Counted from the stretch's first letter, positions 17,610 to 27,179 are shown. The stretch is 64,000 nt of DNA from Chitinophaga eiseniae (GCF_900167135.1 NZ_FUWZ01000001.1:62001-126000); one strand, 5' to 3'. Program-made: numbers and translations. The notes: a model not told the origin generated them from the letters alone.

Positions 17610-17791
17610 CCGCACACCACTCACCACTCACCGCACACCACTCACCACTCACCACTCACCACTCACCGCTCACCGCACACCACTCACCGCACACCACTCA
17701 CCACTCACCACTCACCACTCACCACTCACCACTCACCGCACACCGCACACCGCACACCGCACACCGCACACCGCACACCGCACACCGCACA
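17610..17791 (+). repeat. Heptanucleotide minisatellite, 26 units of two main types
   Basis: Twenty-six consecutive 7-bp units run from 17610 to 17791, mainly CCACTCA and CCGCACA with one CCGCTCA. The first half mixes the types and the last eight units are all CCGCACA. The + strand has almost no G. The array ends in a degenerate CCGCGCC unit. Confidence 0.95.
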
Positions 17792-17928
17792 CCGCGCCAT
17801 GTTCACATCTTTTAAATGATCCTCTTCATATTTATATGATTCTAATTTATTTACACTAAACAACTTTTCTTCTGAAGCTGTTATCTCTCTATAATCCTAC
17901 CCTCTATTTTTATGTTTAGTCTACAGGT

Positions 17929-17959
17929 TTTGTGGATTAATAAAACTTGATTACTTTTG
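17929..17959 (+). promoter_or_regulatory. Consensus Bacteroidota promoter for the second susC-susD operon
   Basis: TTTG at 17929-17932, exactly 19 bp, then TACTTTTG at 17952-17959, matching TTTG-N19-TAnnTTTG. Transcription would start near 17966, giving a 5' leader of about 165 nt before the susC ATG at 18132. Confidence 0.75.
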
Positions 17960-18131
17960 CGCCAGATATCTACCATCATGGCGCACGCGATCATCATCAA
18001 AACGATCGTATGTCCGTGATTACGTCAACCATCATACACCAACACAGAGACCAAAACCAAATCGGTAGTAAACGGAAAAACCATCATTGTCCGCCAACGA
18101 CCAAAACTATTTCTTAAATCACCAGTTACGA

Positions 18132-21100
18132 ATGAAGTACGTACAAAGGCTGCTCGGCCTGTTGCCCGCGTTATTGTGGCTACAGCAGAGCTTTGCCCAG
18201 GAAATCAGGGTCAGCGGGGTAGTCACCTCCCGCAGCGACGCGCAGCGTGTACCCGGCGCTGTTATACGGATAAAAGGCACCGCCCATGGCACCCAGGCCG
18301 ATGCAGATGGTAAGTATGTGATCAACGCCAATGCGACAGACACCTTACAGGTCTCTTTTATCGGCTTTCAGACGGCCCTGGTGCCTGTGGGTAATAACCG
18401 CGTTATCAATATCGCGCTGGAAAGCGCGGACAGCAAATTACAGGAAGTGGTGGTGACCGCGCTGGGCATCTCCAGGGAGAAAAAATCACTGGGATATGCT
18501 GTCCAGGAGCTAAAATCAAAAGACATCGCCGAAGCCCGGGAAACGAACCTGGTGAACGCCCTGTCCGGAAAAATAGCCGGTGTACAGGTGACCAGCAGCC
18601 AGGGGAGCCTGGGTTCCTCCCGCATCGTTATCCGCGGGGAAACCTCCATCGCAGGCAATAACCAGCCGCTGTTCATTCTCGACGGTATCCCGGTAGACAA
18701 CAGTCAGCTGGGTGTCGGTACCGGCCGCGATTTCGCCAACGCCATCTCAGACGTGAACCCGGAGGATATCGCCTCCATCAGCGTACTGAAGGGGCCCAAT
18801 GCGGCTGCACTCTATGGTTCCCGCGCCTCCAACGGTGTAATCCTGATTAAAACAAAAACAGGGAAAGAAGTAAAAGGTGGCCTCGGAGTAACTGTCAACT
18901 CCAACGCTACTTTCGACAGGGTACTCATTCTGCCGGACTTCCAGAATGTATACGGCCAGGGCGCCGGCGGACAATTCTCCTATAAAGATGGTAAAGGCGG
19001 CGGCCTCAACGACGGTACCGACGAAAGCTGGGGACCCAAAATGGACGGCCGTCTCATCCCACAGTTTTTCTCCAACGGTGAAGCAGTACCTTTTGTGCCG
19101 CATCCCAACAACGTAAAAGATTTCTACGAAACCGGCTATACGCTTAATAACGGGCTCGCCGTAGGTGGCAGCTCGGAAAAGATCGATTACCGTTTCTCTT
19201 ATAATAACACCAAACAGGTGGGTATCCTGCCCAACACCGGCATCAGCCGTAACACCTTCACCGCCAGCAATACCTTTCGCATTGCGCCCAGGCTGACGCT
19301 CAGCACTTACGCCAACTACATCCGCAGCAGCGCCGACAACCTGCCCGGCGTGGACGGCAGAAGAGGCAACAGCGTAACATTACAGTTCATCTGGTTCGGC
19401 CGGCAGGTAGACGTGTCCAAACTGCGGGACTATAAAAACCCGGATGGTACGGATTATAACTGGAATCATAGCTACTATAGCAATCCCTACTGGATACAAT
19501 ACGAAAACACCGTAGGGCAGCTGCGTAACCGCTTCTTCGGAAACGCCCGCCTGTCATACCAAATCCTCGATTGGCTGACGGCTAACCTTCGTATCGGCAC
19601 CGATTACTACCAGGACAGAAGGAAATACAAAATCGCCTATTACACCAATGGCACACCGTTCGGTTCCTATACGGAAGATGCCTATGCTGTCAGTGAAACC
19701 AACGGGGAGTTTACGCTCAACGCTAAAAAACAGTTGAGCCGCGACTTTAACCTGGATGTACTCGTTGGCGGTAACATCCGCAACAACCGGTTTGAACAAA
19801 ACTATCAACAGGCGCCGAAGCTGGCCGTGAAAGATGTTTATACGCTCAATAACTCCCGCGATCCGCTGCTCTCTACCAGCTACTTCTCCAGGCAACGGGT
19901 GTACAGCTCCTTCGGTTCCGCACAACTCGCGTTCCGCAACTACGCCTTCCTGAACATAACAGCGCGCAACGACTGGTCGTCCACGTTGCCGGTAGAAAAT
20001 AACTCCTATTTCTATCCTTCGGTAAACGGCAGCCTCGTGCTCTCTGACGCACTGAACATCAGGAGCAAAGCACTCACGCTCCTTAAAATCCGCGGTGGAT
20101 GGGCGCAGGTGGGTAAAGACACAGACCCTTATCAGCTGATCAATACCTACCCGTTCAACCAGCCGTTCGGCCCCAACCCCCTGCTTACCGTATCTGATAA
20201 GTTTCTGGCGAAAGACCTGAAGCCGGAAATTACCAGTTCTACGGAAGTCGGCCTGGAGGCGGGTTTTATCGATAACCGCATCCGTTTCGATTTTACGTGG
20301 TACCAATCCAACAGCCGTAACCAGATCCTGCTGGCGGATGTAAGCCCCACTACCGGCTATCTGAAAAAGCTGATGAACGCGGGTGAAATCAGCAACAAAG
20401 GCATAGAAGTGATGCTCGGAGGAACGCCGGTGTCTACACGCTCCGGTTTCCGTTGGGACGTTAACGTCAACTACGCCCGTAACGTGAGCAAGGTGATAGA
20501 ACTGGATAAAGAAGGTTTCCTCAACAACTACGTACTGGGCAGTACTGGCAATATGCAGGTGCTGGCCAGCAAAGGGCAGCGTTATGGTGCGCTGTATGGT
20601 GCCGCCTATCAGCGCGATGCACAGAACAGGATCATCGTAAACGCTGATGGTACGCCGGCGATCGATCCCAACAAAAAAATATTGGGGTATTATACCCCCA
20701 AATGGACCGGCGGTATTTACAACACCTTCACCTTTAAAGGGATCAGCCTGGGCTTCCTGATCGATACCAAACAAGGCGGTTCTATTTATTCCGGCACCAA
20801 TTACACCGGTAACTATACCGGTGTGCTGGCAACCACGTTGCCCGGCCGTGATGAAGAACATGGCGGTTTGCCTTACTACCGCAACGGCCAGCAGAACATA
20901 CAGCTGCCTTCTCATACCGCCACAGCGCCCAATGGCGCCGAAGTGCATCATGATGGTATCATCTTCGACGGCTATACGGCAGACGGTAAAAAGAACGATG
21001 TCATCCTCGGCGCGGAAGACTACTATAAAGCCGTATACAACAGCAGTCTGAATGAAAGTGCTATCTATGATGCGTCTTTCATCAAACTGCGCGAAATCAA

Positions 21101-21314
21101 ACTGGGTTACACACTGCCGAAAACACTGACAGACCGCTGGAAACTGCAGTCCGTGAACATTGCGCTGGTGGCCAGAAACCTGGGTTACCTGCAGAAACAT
21201 GTACCCAACATAGACCCGGAGACCGCTTTTAATACCGGTAACGGCCAGGGACTGGAGACACTGCAGATACCCACCACCCGCAGCATCGGCATTAACCTGA
21301 ATGTTTCATTTTAA
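18132..21314 (+). CDS. SusC/RagA-type TonB-linked outer-membrane protein
   Basis: TonB-dependent importer of 1060 aa without an STN domain. The ATG at 18132 is preferred over the TTG at 18087 because it gives a clean signal peptide (MKYVQRLLGLLPALLWLQQ...FAQE). A carboxypeptidase-like beta-sandwich (about 26-100, VSGVVTSRS...VINIALES) precedes the LQEVVVTALGISR segment (103-115) and the plug, then the 22-strand barrel. Lack of STN means it is not wired to a FecR anti-sigma; the consensus promoter at 17929-17959 suggests housekeeping sigma. It overlaps the first in-frame ATG of the susD frame by 14 bp. Ligand unknown: no degradative enzyme is adjacent. Confidence 0.94.
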   Translation: MKYVQRLLGLLPALLWLQQSFAQEIRVSGVVTSRSDAQRVPGAVIRIKGTAHGTQADADGKYVINANATDTLQVSFIGFQTALVPVGNNRVINIALESADSKLQEVVVTALGISREKKSLGYAVQELKSKDIAEARETNLVNALSGKIAGVQVTSSQGSLGSSRIVIRGETSIAGNNQPLFILDGIPVDNSQLGVGTGRDFANAISDVNPEDIASISVLKGPNAAALYGSRASNGVILIKTKTGKEVKGGLGVTVNSNATFDRVLILPDFQNVYGQGAGGQFSYKDGKGGGLNDGTDESWGPKMDGRLIPQFFSNGEAVPFVPHPNNVKDFYETGYTLNNGLAVGGSSEKIDYRFSYNNTKQVGILPNTGISRNTFTASNTFRIAPRLTLSTYANYIRSSADNLPGVDGRRGNSVTLQFIWFGRQVDVSKLRDYKNPDGTDYNWNHSYYSNPYWIQYENTVGQLRNRFFGNARLSYQILDWLTANLRIGTDYYQDRRKYKIAYYTNGTPFGSYTEDAYAVSETNGEFTLNAKKQLSRDFNLDVLVGGNIRNNRFEQNYQQAPKLAVKDVYTLNNSRDPLLSTSYFSRQRVYSSFGSAQLAFRNYAFLNITARNDWSSTLPVENNSYFYPSVNGSLVLSDALNIRSKALTLLKIRGGWAQVGKDTDPYQLINTYPFNQPFGPNPLLTVSDKFLAKDLKPEITSSTEVGLEAGFIDNRIRFDFTWYQSNSRNQILLADVSPTTGYLKKLMNAGEISNKGIEVMLGGTPVSTRSGFRWDVNVNYARNVSKVIELDKEGFLNNYVLGSTGNMQVLASKGQRYGALYGAAYQRDAQNRIIVNADGTPAIDPNKKILGYYTPKWTGGIYNTFTFKGISLGFLIDTKQGGSIYSGTNYTGNYTGVLATTLPGRDEEHGGLPYYRNGQQNIQLPSHTATAPNGAEVHHDGIIFDGYTADGKKNDVILGAEDYYKAVYNSSLNESAIYDASFIKLREIKLGYTLPKTLTDRWKLQSVNIALVARNLGYLQKHVPNIDPETAFNTGNGQGLETLQIPTTRSIGINLNVSF

Positions 21315-21327
21315 TTACGCACCGGAT

Positions 21328-22758
21328 ATGAAAAAATTGTTGATACCAACTTACCTGTTGTTCGCTATCGTGCTGCTGGCTTCCTGCCGTAAAGAGCTGG
21401 AGCGGATCAACAAGAACCCGAACGAACCGACAACCGTGCAGCCGGATTATCTGCTGAGCAACGGCATCAAAGCCAATGTGGATACTTACTGGGGACCTGA
21501 CGCCGCCATGGATGGGACCTTATTGTATGTTCAGTACTGGTCCAAAATACAATACACCGATGCCGATCGCTACATCGCGGGCGCTACCGGCACTCAGACA
21601 GTATGGAGCAATTTCTATGCACAGGGTATTGAAGACTTTACCGCATTGGCGCAGTTAGGTGACAGCCTGCATAATCCCAACTATAAAGCAATCGCCGTAA
21701 TCATGCGCTCCTGGATTTTCCAGCAGCTGACGGACCTCTACGGCGATATTCCTTATAAACAGGCCGGCCAGATAAGCCAATACCTGACACCGGTGTACGA
21801 CAGCCAGAAAGACGTATATACCGGCCTGCTGGCAGAATTGAAACAGGCTGCAACCAGTCTGACGGCAGGCAGTAACGGCATCGGCGGCGATATCCTCCTC
21901 GGCGGCAATATCCTCCGTTGGAAACAGTTTGCCAACGGCCTGCGCCTGCGCATTGCATTGCGCATCGCCGACCGTGAGTTCGCCACCGCCAAAGCGGTAT
22001 TTGACGATGTGGCCGCCGGCGGAGCTGCCGCTTTGCTGCCGAAAGACACCGTGGTAAAACTTAATTACCTCGCTTCGCCCAACCAGAACCCGGTAGGGCG
22101 TAACAGGGAAACCCGCAACGACTACCGCATCAGCAAATCCATCGTGGATAAACTGAAAGCGCTGAACGACCCACGGTTACCCATATACGCTACCATGCCG
22201 AAAGATACCAATGTGATCATCGGTGTGACCAATGGGCTTCCCAGTGATTCCGCCGCCAGGTTGGGCTTCACTAAAACTTCCGACGCCGGTACGGTGTTTA
22301 CCGCTACCACGGCGCCGGCGATACTGTTCAGCTATGCCGAGCAGCAGTTCATCCTGGCAGAGGCAGCGCAACGTAACCTGATCGCCGGTAGCGCTCCCGC
22401 ATTGTATAACCAGGCGGTGACAGCCTCCTTTGTACAATATGGTATTCCTGAGGCTTCAGCTGTTACATACCTGACCCGGTCGGGTGTGGCATACGATGCA
22501 ACGAACTTTAAGAAAAGTATCGGGGAGCAGAAGTGGCTGGCGCTCTTCGGACAAGGCATCGAAGCTTTCACCGAATGGAGAAGGCTGGACTATCCGCAGC
22601 TGAAAGCAGCCTACGCCGGTGCGCTGGGTGGCAATATACCCATGCGGTTTAAATACCCCTCCAGCGAACAATCGCTTAACGGTACTAATTACAAAGCAGC
22701 CGTAGCCCGCCAGGGCGCTGATCTGCTGACCACCAAACTCTGGTTTGATAAGTTCTAG
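21328..22758 (+). CDS. SusD-like lipoprotein (SusD_2 subgroup)
   Basis: Partner of the preceding SusC. The ATG at 21328 is chosen since it starts the lipoprotein signal MKKLLIPTYLLFAIVLLASC; an ATG at 21301 lies inside susC. The mature start RKELERINKNPNEPTTVQPDYLLSNG and WSNFYAQGIEDF are typical of the SusD-like_2 branch. Segments ILFSYAEQQFILAEAAQRN and KSIGEQKWLALFGQGIEAFTEWRRL are the conserved C-terminal landmarks. The SusC/SusD pair has no neighbouring glycosidase, so its ligand could be a peptide or other nutrient rather than a glycan. Confidence 0.92.
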   Translation: MKKLLIPTYLLFAIVLLASCRKELERINKNPNEPTTVQPDYLLSNGIKANVDTYWGPDAAMDGTLLYVQYWSKIQYTDADRYIAGATGTQTVWSNFYAQGIEDFTALAQLGDSLHNPNYKAIAVIMRSWIFQQLTDLYGDIPYKQAGQISQYLTPVYDSQKDVYTGLLAELKQAATSLTAGSNGIGGDILLGGNILRWKQFANGLRLRIALRIADREFATAKAVFDDVAAGGAAALLPKDTVVKLNYLASPNQNPVGRNRETRNDYRISKSIVDKLKALNDPRLPIYATMPKDTNVIIGVTNGLPSDSAARLGFTKTSDAGTVFTATTAPAILFSYAEQQFILAEAAQRNLIAGSAPALYNQAVTASFVQYGIPEASAVTYLTRSGVAYDATNFKKSIGEQKWLALFGQGIEAFTEWRRLDYPQLKAAYAGALGGNIPMRFKYPSSEQSLNGTNYKAAVARQGADLLTTKLWFDKF

Positions 22759-22779
22759 TCATAGTTGTTGATAAATTGA

Positions 22780-22811
22780 AAGCCGGCGTGAGCGATCATG
22801 CCGGTTTTTTA
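22780..22811 (+). terminator. Intrinsic terminator of the second susC-susD operon
   Basis: AAGCCGGC (22780-22787) pairs with GCCGGTTT (22800-22807) with one G-U pair and a 12-nt loop, followed by a T-run. It lies 22 bp after the susD stop. Confidence 0.75.
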
Positions 22812-22902
22812 TTTTTATAAAGTTCTCAAGGATACATATAAAAAATCTACATATAATAAATAAAATTTTTAATTTAGCAGCGACCAACAGACCGGGAATG
22901 TT

Positions 22903-23529
22903 ATGTATAGAGCCTATTTATCCTTAATTATATTATGCGCTGCCGCTTGCCATAATAATACTGCCGACGATGAATCCATTGCCGTACCGGCCGCCTCTGA
23001 AATAGCCATTACCTCGCTGGAGATAGTGGACGAGGGCGACTCCATCATGAAAACCCATGAAGACATTGACTGGAAAGAGATAGAAGTCTTTCTGTTTTCG
23101 AAGGCGCTGATCGATAATAAAGTACCGCTACAGACAACGCTGCCACGGTTCACCGCTGCCATGGGAGAAGCGGACAGCCTGGCGGAACCCAATTGGGAAT
23201 ATCTCTGCGGTACCCAGTTTGAAGATAACTTTCAATATTTCTATAAAAACGGTTCCCGCTTTGAACTGTTAAAAGACAGCCTCCTCTGCAGCGAATACAG
23301 GTTTACACCCGGACATACAGTCGTGTACGGAGGCATGACCTTCAGCGGCAATACGACGTGGGCAGAGGTGAAAAAACGCTTCCCGAGGGCGGCACAGCAG
23401 GCCGAGAATGGCGGCTATACGGACATGATCACCCTGCGTGATGCAGATGAAGAGGACAGTGACAGCAGTGTGCGCTTACATTTCGAAAACGGGAAACTGG
23501 TGCGCATCGTCTATTTTGTTCCCTGCTAA
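22903..23529 (+). CDS. Lipoprotein of unknown function
   Basis: A 208-aa protein with lipoprotein signal MYRAYLSLIILCAAAC (Cys16). The mature part is acidic (DDESIAVPAAS, then DEEDSDSS near the C-terminus) and contains VVYGGMTFSGNTTWAEVKKRFP, a small repeated-looking unit. No known domain is recognised. Its TAA stop overlaps by 4 bp with the TAG stop of the convergent LutC-like gene. Confidence 0.75.
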   Translation: MYRAYLSLIILCAAACHNNTADDESIAVPAASEIAITSLEIVDEGDSIMKTHEDIDWKEIEVFLFSKALIDNKVPLQTTLPRFTAAMGEADSLAEPNWEYLCGTQFEDNFQYFYKNGSRFELLKDSLLCSEYRFTPGHTVVYGGMTFSGNTTWAEVKKRFPRAAQQAENGGYTDMITLRDADEEDSDSSVRLHFENGKLVRIVYFVPC

Positions 23530-24107
23530 GCCAGCAGATACACGCACAGGCTCCGGGCGCCCTGTGCGCCATGTACCAATACCGCCCCGATGTCTGCTGT
23601 GGCGGAAGGGCCCATCATAAAGCAACCATAGGCAGTATCTTCCAGGTGTATCCGCAGGTAAGCATCGTACATGTTTCCAACAATAGCTTGCGGGGATAAC
23701 AGGATGACAAGATGTTGAGGCAGGATGCCCGGTGCATTGACGGTCAGGTCTTCTTCCGTGAGCCATACCATTCCATTTTCTGCTACGCCCAGGCGGGCGC
23801 GGATCACAACCACGTCCACATCGGCCAGCTCATGCGGATTTTTAATCGCGTGCATATCCCGGTTGCCGGATATTTCCGGTGCCGCGGAACAGATGACTTT
23901 TGCTTCGGCGTGTTGTGACGCGAGTAACTTCTTTGCCGCGACGGCATCTGCCGGGCGGAAGACTTCTCCACCGGCATCTTTTACGCGGCTTTCAAAGGCG
24001 GCGAGTAGATCGGCCCTGGAGCAAGGGAAATTCGGGGTTTCCAGATAGGGCAGCTGTCGCTCAATGACGGACAGTGCCTGGCTACGACTGTTGTTCTCCA
24101 TGTTCAT
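23526..24107 (-). CDS. LUD-domain protein, LutC/YkgG-like
   Basis: The 193-aa LUD fold is recognised from DVVVIRARLGVAENGMVWL and the C-terminal GPSATADIGAVLVHGAQGARSL. In characterised systems LutC works with LutA and LutB in L-lactate oxidation. Neither partner is adjacent here, so it is an orphan copy or the partners are elsewhere. The start ATG at 24107 has a second ATG two codons later. The SDR gene lies upstream on the same strand, 118 bp away. Confidence 0.83.
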   Translation of the reverse strand: MNMENNSRSQALSVIERQLPYLETPNFPCSRADLLAAFESRVKDAGGEVFRPADAVAAKKLLASQHAEAKVICSAAPEISGNRDMHAIKNPHELADVDVVVIRARLGVAENGMVWLTEEDLTVNAPGILPQHLVILLSPQAIVGNMYDAYLRIHLEDTAYGCFMMGPSATADIGAVLVHGAQGARSLCVYLLA

Positions 24108-24225
24108 TGTTTTTGTCGGCGACCCTGCCGAAATAACGCGGAATAAATAGCCCGCTTTTGCACAGGACTATTGGCAGGTATACTTATGCATAACAGTAAA
24201 ATACCGGTATTGGTTGACCGGAAAT

Positions 24226-25011
24226 TCAGGATACCGGTGTTTTCCCGCCATCAACGGCGATACTGGTGCCGGTAACATAAGAAGCAGCGGGGGAGGCGAG
24301 GAAAGCAGCCATGGCCGCTATTTCATGCGCTTCGCCGAAGCGTTTCATGGGAATTTCGTTCCGCCATTCTTCTGCTACCGTGTCCGGTGAAACATTTCTT
24401 GCGGCTGCGGCAGCGTTGAATAATTTTTCCAGCCGGTCGGTAAGCGTGGAACCAGGAAGTACGTTGTTGACCGTTATACCGTGCTGCGCCAGTTCGTTGG
24501 CCAGCGTTTTTGCCCATGCGGCCACAGCCCAGCGGGTGGTATTGGATACGCCGAGATTCTTCAGCGGCGCTTTTACAGAGGTGGAAACAATATTGATAAT
24601 ACGACCGTAACCGGCGGAGATCATGCCGGGTACCAGTGCCTGCGCCAGTATCTGGTTACAGAGCACATGCTGGGAGAAGGCATCTGCGAAAGCGCTGGTG
24701 GGGGCCTCCAGAATAGGGCCCGCTGCAGGGCCGCCGGTATTGTTGACCAGTATATGCACCGGGCCTTCGAGGGCCAGGTCGGCGGCGAGGTCAGTCACTT
24801 CCCCCGGATCGGAAAAATCGGATACGATATAACGGTGGGCTTGGCCCGTATCGGCCGCCAGTTGTGCAACAGCGGCTTTCAGTCGCGCTTCATTGCGGGC
24901 GGTGAGGATGCAGGTAGCGCCCAGGGCTGCCAGCTCAATGGCAGTGGCCAGGCCGATGCCCTGTGAACTGCCGCATACCAGGGCAGTCTTGCCTTGTAAG
25001 GAAATATTCAT
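24226..25011 (-). CDS. SDR-family protein lacking the catalytic Tyr-Lys pair
   Basis: Rossmann-fold short-chain dehydrogenase/reductase-like protein of 261 aa. The nucleotide site GSSQGIG (14-20) and the NNTGG motif (90-94) are present, and Ser143/Ser145 sit where the catalytic Ser is expected. Where a classical enzyme has YxxxK, this protein has SNTTR: Ser156 replaces Tyr and Arg160 replaces Lys. This fits a known FabG-like SDR subgroup that lacks the usual active site, so the reaction is uncertain. The C-terminus (ASYVTGTSIAVDGGK) is normal, so the protein is not simply degraded. Confidence 0.87.
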   Translation of the reverse strand: MNISLQGKTALVCGSSQGIGLATAIELAALGATCILTARNEARLKAAVAQLAADTGQAHRYIVSDFSDPGEVTDLAADLALEGPVHILVNNTGGPAAGPILEAPTSAFADAFSQHVLCNQILAQALVPGMISAGYGRIINIVSTSVKAPLKNLGVSNTTRWAVAAWAKTLANELAQHGITVNNVLPGSTLTDRLEKLFNAAAAARNVSPDTVAEEWRNEIPMKRFGEAHEIAAMAAFLASPAASYVTGTSIAVDGGKTPVS

Positions 25012-25057
25012 GGAGTGATTTTTTATTTAGATATTCTGAAATTTAAGTAGCTCTCCT

Positions 25058-25089
25058 AAATATCAAAATATCAAAATATCAAAATATCT
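25058..25089. repeat. Four-unit 8-bp AT-rich tandem repeat
   Basis: Three AAATATCA units and one AAATATCT lie in the 100-bp gap between the acyltransferase and SDR genes. It may influence the SDR promoter on the minus strand, but no promoter match is clear. Confidence 0.8.
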
Positions 25090-25111
25090 AAATAAAAAAT
25101 GACTAAATAGT

Positions 25112-26233
25112 TTATACGCGGACGTAGATCTTTCGTTTATCAAGGATATAACCCACGATCCAGCAGACCAGCATAAACGCCAGCGAAAACAGCAGGGAGC
25201 CGAATTTGCCGGGAGACAGGGGCTGAAAGAACTGGTCATTGATCCAGCGATACAGGGAGGAGCCGCCCACCTGGAAGAAATGGAACAGGATAGCGAGCAC
25301 TTCGGACAACAGGTAGAGGAACAGCGGATTTTTACCGAAAACGGTGAAGAAGCCGGTGCCTTTGGTGAAGCCTGCCATGTCAATCAGTTGTATCAGGAAA
25401 GATAATAAGATCAGGTCGATGCCTACCGTGAGTAATACATAGGAGCTGGTCCAGAGTTTTTTGTTGATCGGAAAAACGGTGTTCCAGGCATAAGCCAGTA
25501 CGATCAGCAGTACGCCGGCGGCGGCCATCCGCAGCAGCCCTTGTTGTGTACGTCCTTTCTGCTGTACGAAGAGGCCGGTGTAATAGCCCGCCACAACGTT
25601 GACTACCGCCGGGAAGGTGCTCAGTAGGCCTTCCGGATCGAAAGCGAATCCTTCCCCGTGGTAGAGATGTTTTTCGCCCATCACCAGCTTATCCAGTGTC
25701 AGTCCTGCATTGCCGTGGATGCCATATTGGTCGCCTGGTGTGCCGCAGTACCAGAGGATAGCCCAGTAACCGAAAAGAAACAGGGCGCTGACGGCCCATA
25801 CTCCTTTTTTCGGGAGGTAATGTATCAGCAGCGAAGCCATGCCGTAGCAGAGCGCGATACGCTGTAATACCCCCAGGATACGGGTCTCGCTGAATGGTTT
25901 GAAGATCAGGCCGGCATCGGTGTGCTCCACGAAGGGAAACCAATACATGAGGTATCCCAGCAGGAAAATAAGGAAGGTGCGCTTGAAGATTTTGCCTAAT
26001 ACAGCGGCGTTACCCAGCTGTTCATATTTTCTCATGCTGAAGCTCATGGCGTTACCGACGGCAAAAAGAAAGGAAGGAAATACCAGGTCGGTGGGTGTCC
26101 ATCCATGCCAGGGGGCATGGTCCAGCGGCCAGTAAGTACCTCCTGTGCCGCCGGTATTGACAATGATCATGAAACAAACAGTCATGCCGCGGAACACGTC
26201 CAGCGGTAAAAAGCGTTGGGAGCTTTGAGTCAT
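25112..26233 (-). CDS. HGSNAT-like multipass acyltransferase family protein
   Basis: Polytopic membrane protein of 373 aa resembling heparan-alpha-glucosaminide N-acetyltransferase and related bacterial proteins. The opening RFLPLDVFRGMTVCFMIIVN and the motif HAPWHGWTPTDLVFPSFLFAVG, with its His residues, are the family signature. About ten hydrophobic segments follow (for example FKRTFLIFLLGYLMYWF and YVLLTVGIDLILLSFLIQL). Family members transfer an acetyl group across a membrane to a sugar amine; in bacteria the substrate is generally unproven and may be a cell-wall or scavenged sugar. Minus-strand gene between the SDR gene and the YitT-family gene. Confidence 0.85.
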   Translation of the reverse strand: MTQSSQRFLPLDVFRGMTVCFMIIVNTGGTGGTYWPLDHAPWHGWTPTDLVFPSFLFAVGNAMSFSMRKYEQLGNAAVLGKIFKRTFLIFLLGYLMYWFPFVEHTDAGLIFKPFSETRILGVLQRIALCYGMASLLIHYLPKKGVWAVSALFLFGYWAILWYCGTPGDQYGIHGNAGLTLDKLVMGEKHLYHGEGFAFDPEGLLSTFPAVVNVVAGYYTGLFVQQKGRTQQGLLRMAAAGVLLIVLAYAWNTVFPINKKLWTSSYVLLTVGIDLILLSFLIQLIDMAGFTKGTGFFTVFGKNPLFLYLLSEVLAILFHFFQVGGSSLYRWINDQFFQPLSPGKFGSLLFSLAFMLVCWIVGYILDKRKIYVRV

Positions 26234-26348
26234 TTTTCCCCGGGTTATTTGGTTGACAAGATGGTAAGGAATGCGTTTGAGTGTCTACAATATAGACATC
26301 TCTTTTTCAAAAACCAAATACTCCGGGAAAATGAACAGCTGGAAAGTT

Positions 26349-27179
26349 TTATTTAGAGAACCCTTTACCTAATACTTCATGGACTTCATGGATCACTACA
26401 AAGGCTTCAGGATCAGCTTCCTGCACCAGTTCTTTGAGGCGCATCAGCTCCTGTTTTCCGATCACCACATACAATACTTCTTTTTTGTCGCCGGTGTAGG
26501 CGCCATGACCATGTAGTACGGTGGCGCCGCGTTGCATCTCCCCGGTGATCTTTTGTGCAATATGGGGAGTGTGCTGGGAAATAATGGTGATCGCTCTTTT
26601 GGTATTGAGACCGTCTACGATATAATCTACTGTCCGCGCGCCAATGTATACGGCAATAAAAGTATACAGGGTCTTTTCGAGGCCAATGATAAAGGCCGAT
26701 GCCGCAATCACCACGATATCAAATATCAGCATGGCATTACCGAGTGACCAGCCAAAGTATTTCTGGCACATCCGGGCCACAATGGCCGATCCGCCGGTGG
26801 TACCGCCGGAGAGGAATACCAGCCCGATGCCGATGCCTACCAGCAGCCCGGCAAAGATAGCCGCCAGTAAAGTGTTGGAGGTCACCGGCGTGAGGGTGTT
26901 TTCCGTCAGGTACAGGAACAGGGAACAAAAAATGATGCCGAGGATGGTATATAACATCACCCGCCGGTCCAACAGCCGGTACCCCGCAATAATCAGGAAT
27001 ACGTTAATGATCAGGTTGGTGATGCCGGGCGACCAGCCAAGGTAATAATAGGTAACGATGGTAATACCGATAACCCCGCCTTCAGAAAGTTTATTGGGGA
27101 TAGCCAGGTAGTTGATACCTACAGCAAATATCAGTGCGCCAATGATCAGCAGCAGGATATTCTTCACATGTGATTTCAT
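26349..27179 (-). CDS. YitT family (DUF161/DUF2179) membrane protein
   Basis: The ATG at 27179 is used instead of a far upstream in-frame ATG, because conserved sequence starts at MKSHVKNILLLIIGALIFAV. Five or so membrane segments (IGALIFAVGINYLAIP, SPGITNLIINVFLIIAGY, LLAAIFAGLLVGIGIGLVFL and others) are followed by the soluble C-terminal DUF2179 domain (ITIISQHTPHIAQKI...YVVIGKQELMRLKELV). The loop SGGTTGGSAIVARM is typical. YitT proteins are common in bacteria but their transport role is not established. Length 276 aa is normal. Confidence 0.88.
   Translation of the reverse strand: MKSHVKNILLLIIGALIFAVGINYLAIPNKLSEGGVIGITIVTYYYLGWSPGITNLIINVFLIIAGYRLLDRRVMLYTILGIIFCSLFLYLTENTLTPVTSNTLLAAIFAGLLVGIGIGLVFLSGGTTGGSAIVARMCQKYFGWSLGNAMLIFDIVVIAASAFIIGLEKTLYTFIAVYIGARTVDYIVDGLNTKRAITIISQHTPHIAQKITGEMQRGATVLHGHGAYTGDKKEVLYVVIGKQELMRLKELVQEADPEAFVVIHEVHEVLGKGFSK

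Larger units (their letters stand above)
17336..18131. other. Intergenic region with palindrome, minisatellite and SusC promoter
   Basis: No protein gene is supported in this 796-bp gap. It holds a 28-bp palindrome (17465-17492), a 26-copy heptanucleotide tandem repeat (17610-17791), AT-rich DNA and a consensus promoter (17929-17959) for the downstream susC gene. Two frames across the repeat are open only because of the repeat. Confidence 0.8.

Noticed and set aside
17502..17819. Histidine/Thr/Pro-rich open frames over the heptanucleotide repeat
   Set aside because: The open frames are caused by the absence of stop codons in the 7-bp repeat and have no homology signal.
19554..21200. Long antisense frame opposite susC
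   Set aside because: It lies entirely over a well-supported susC gene. No domain is recognised. Similar long antisense frames opposite ppc, zwf, the GH29 gene and the surface-protein gene were also set aside.
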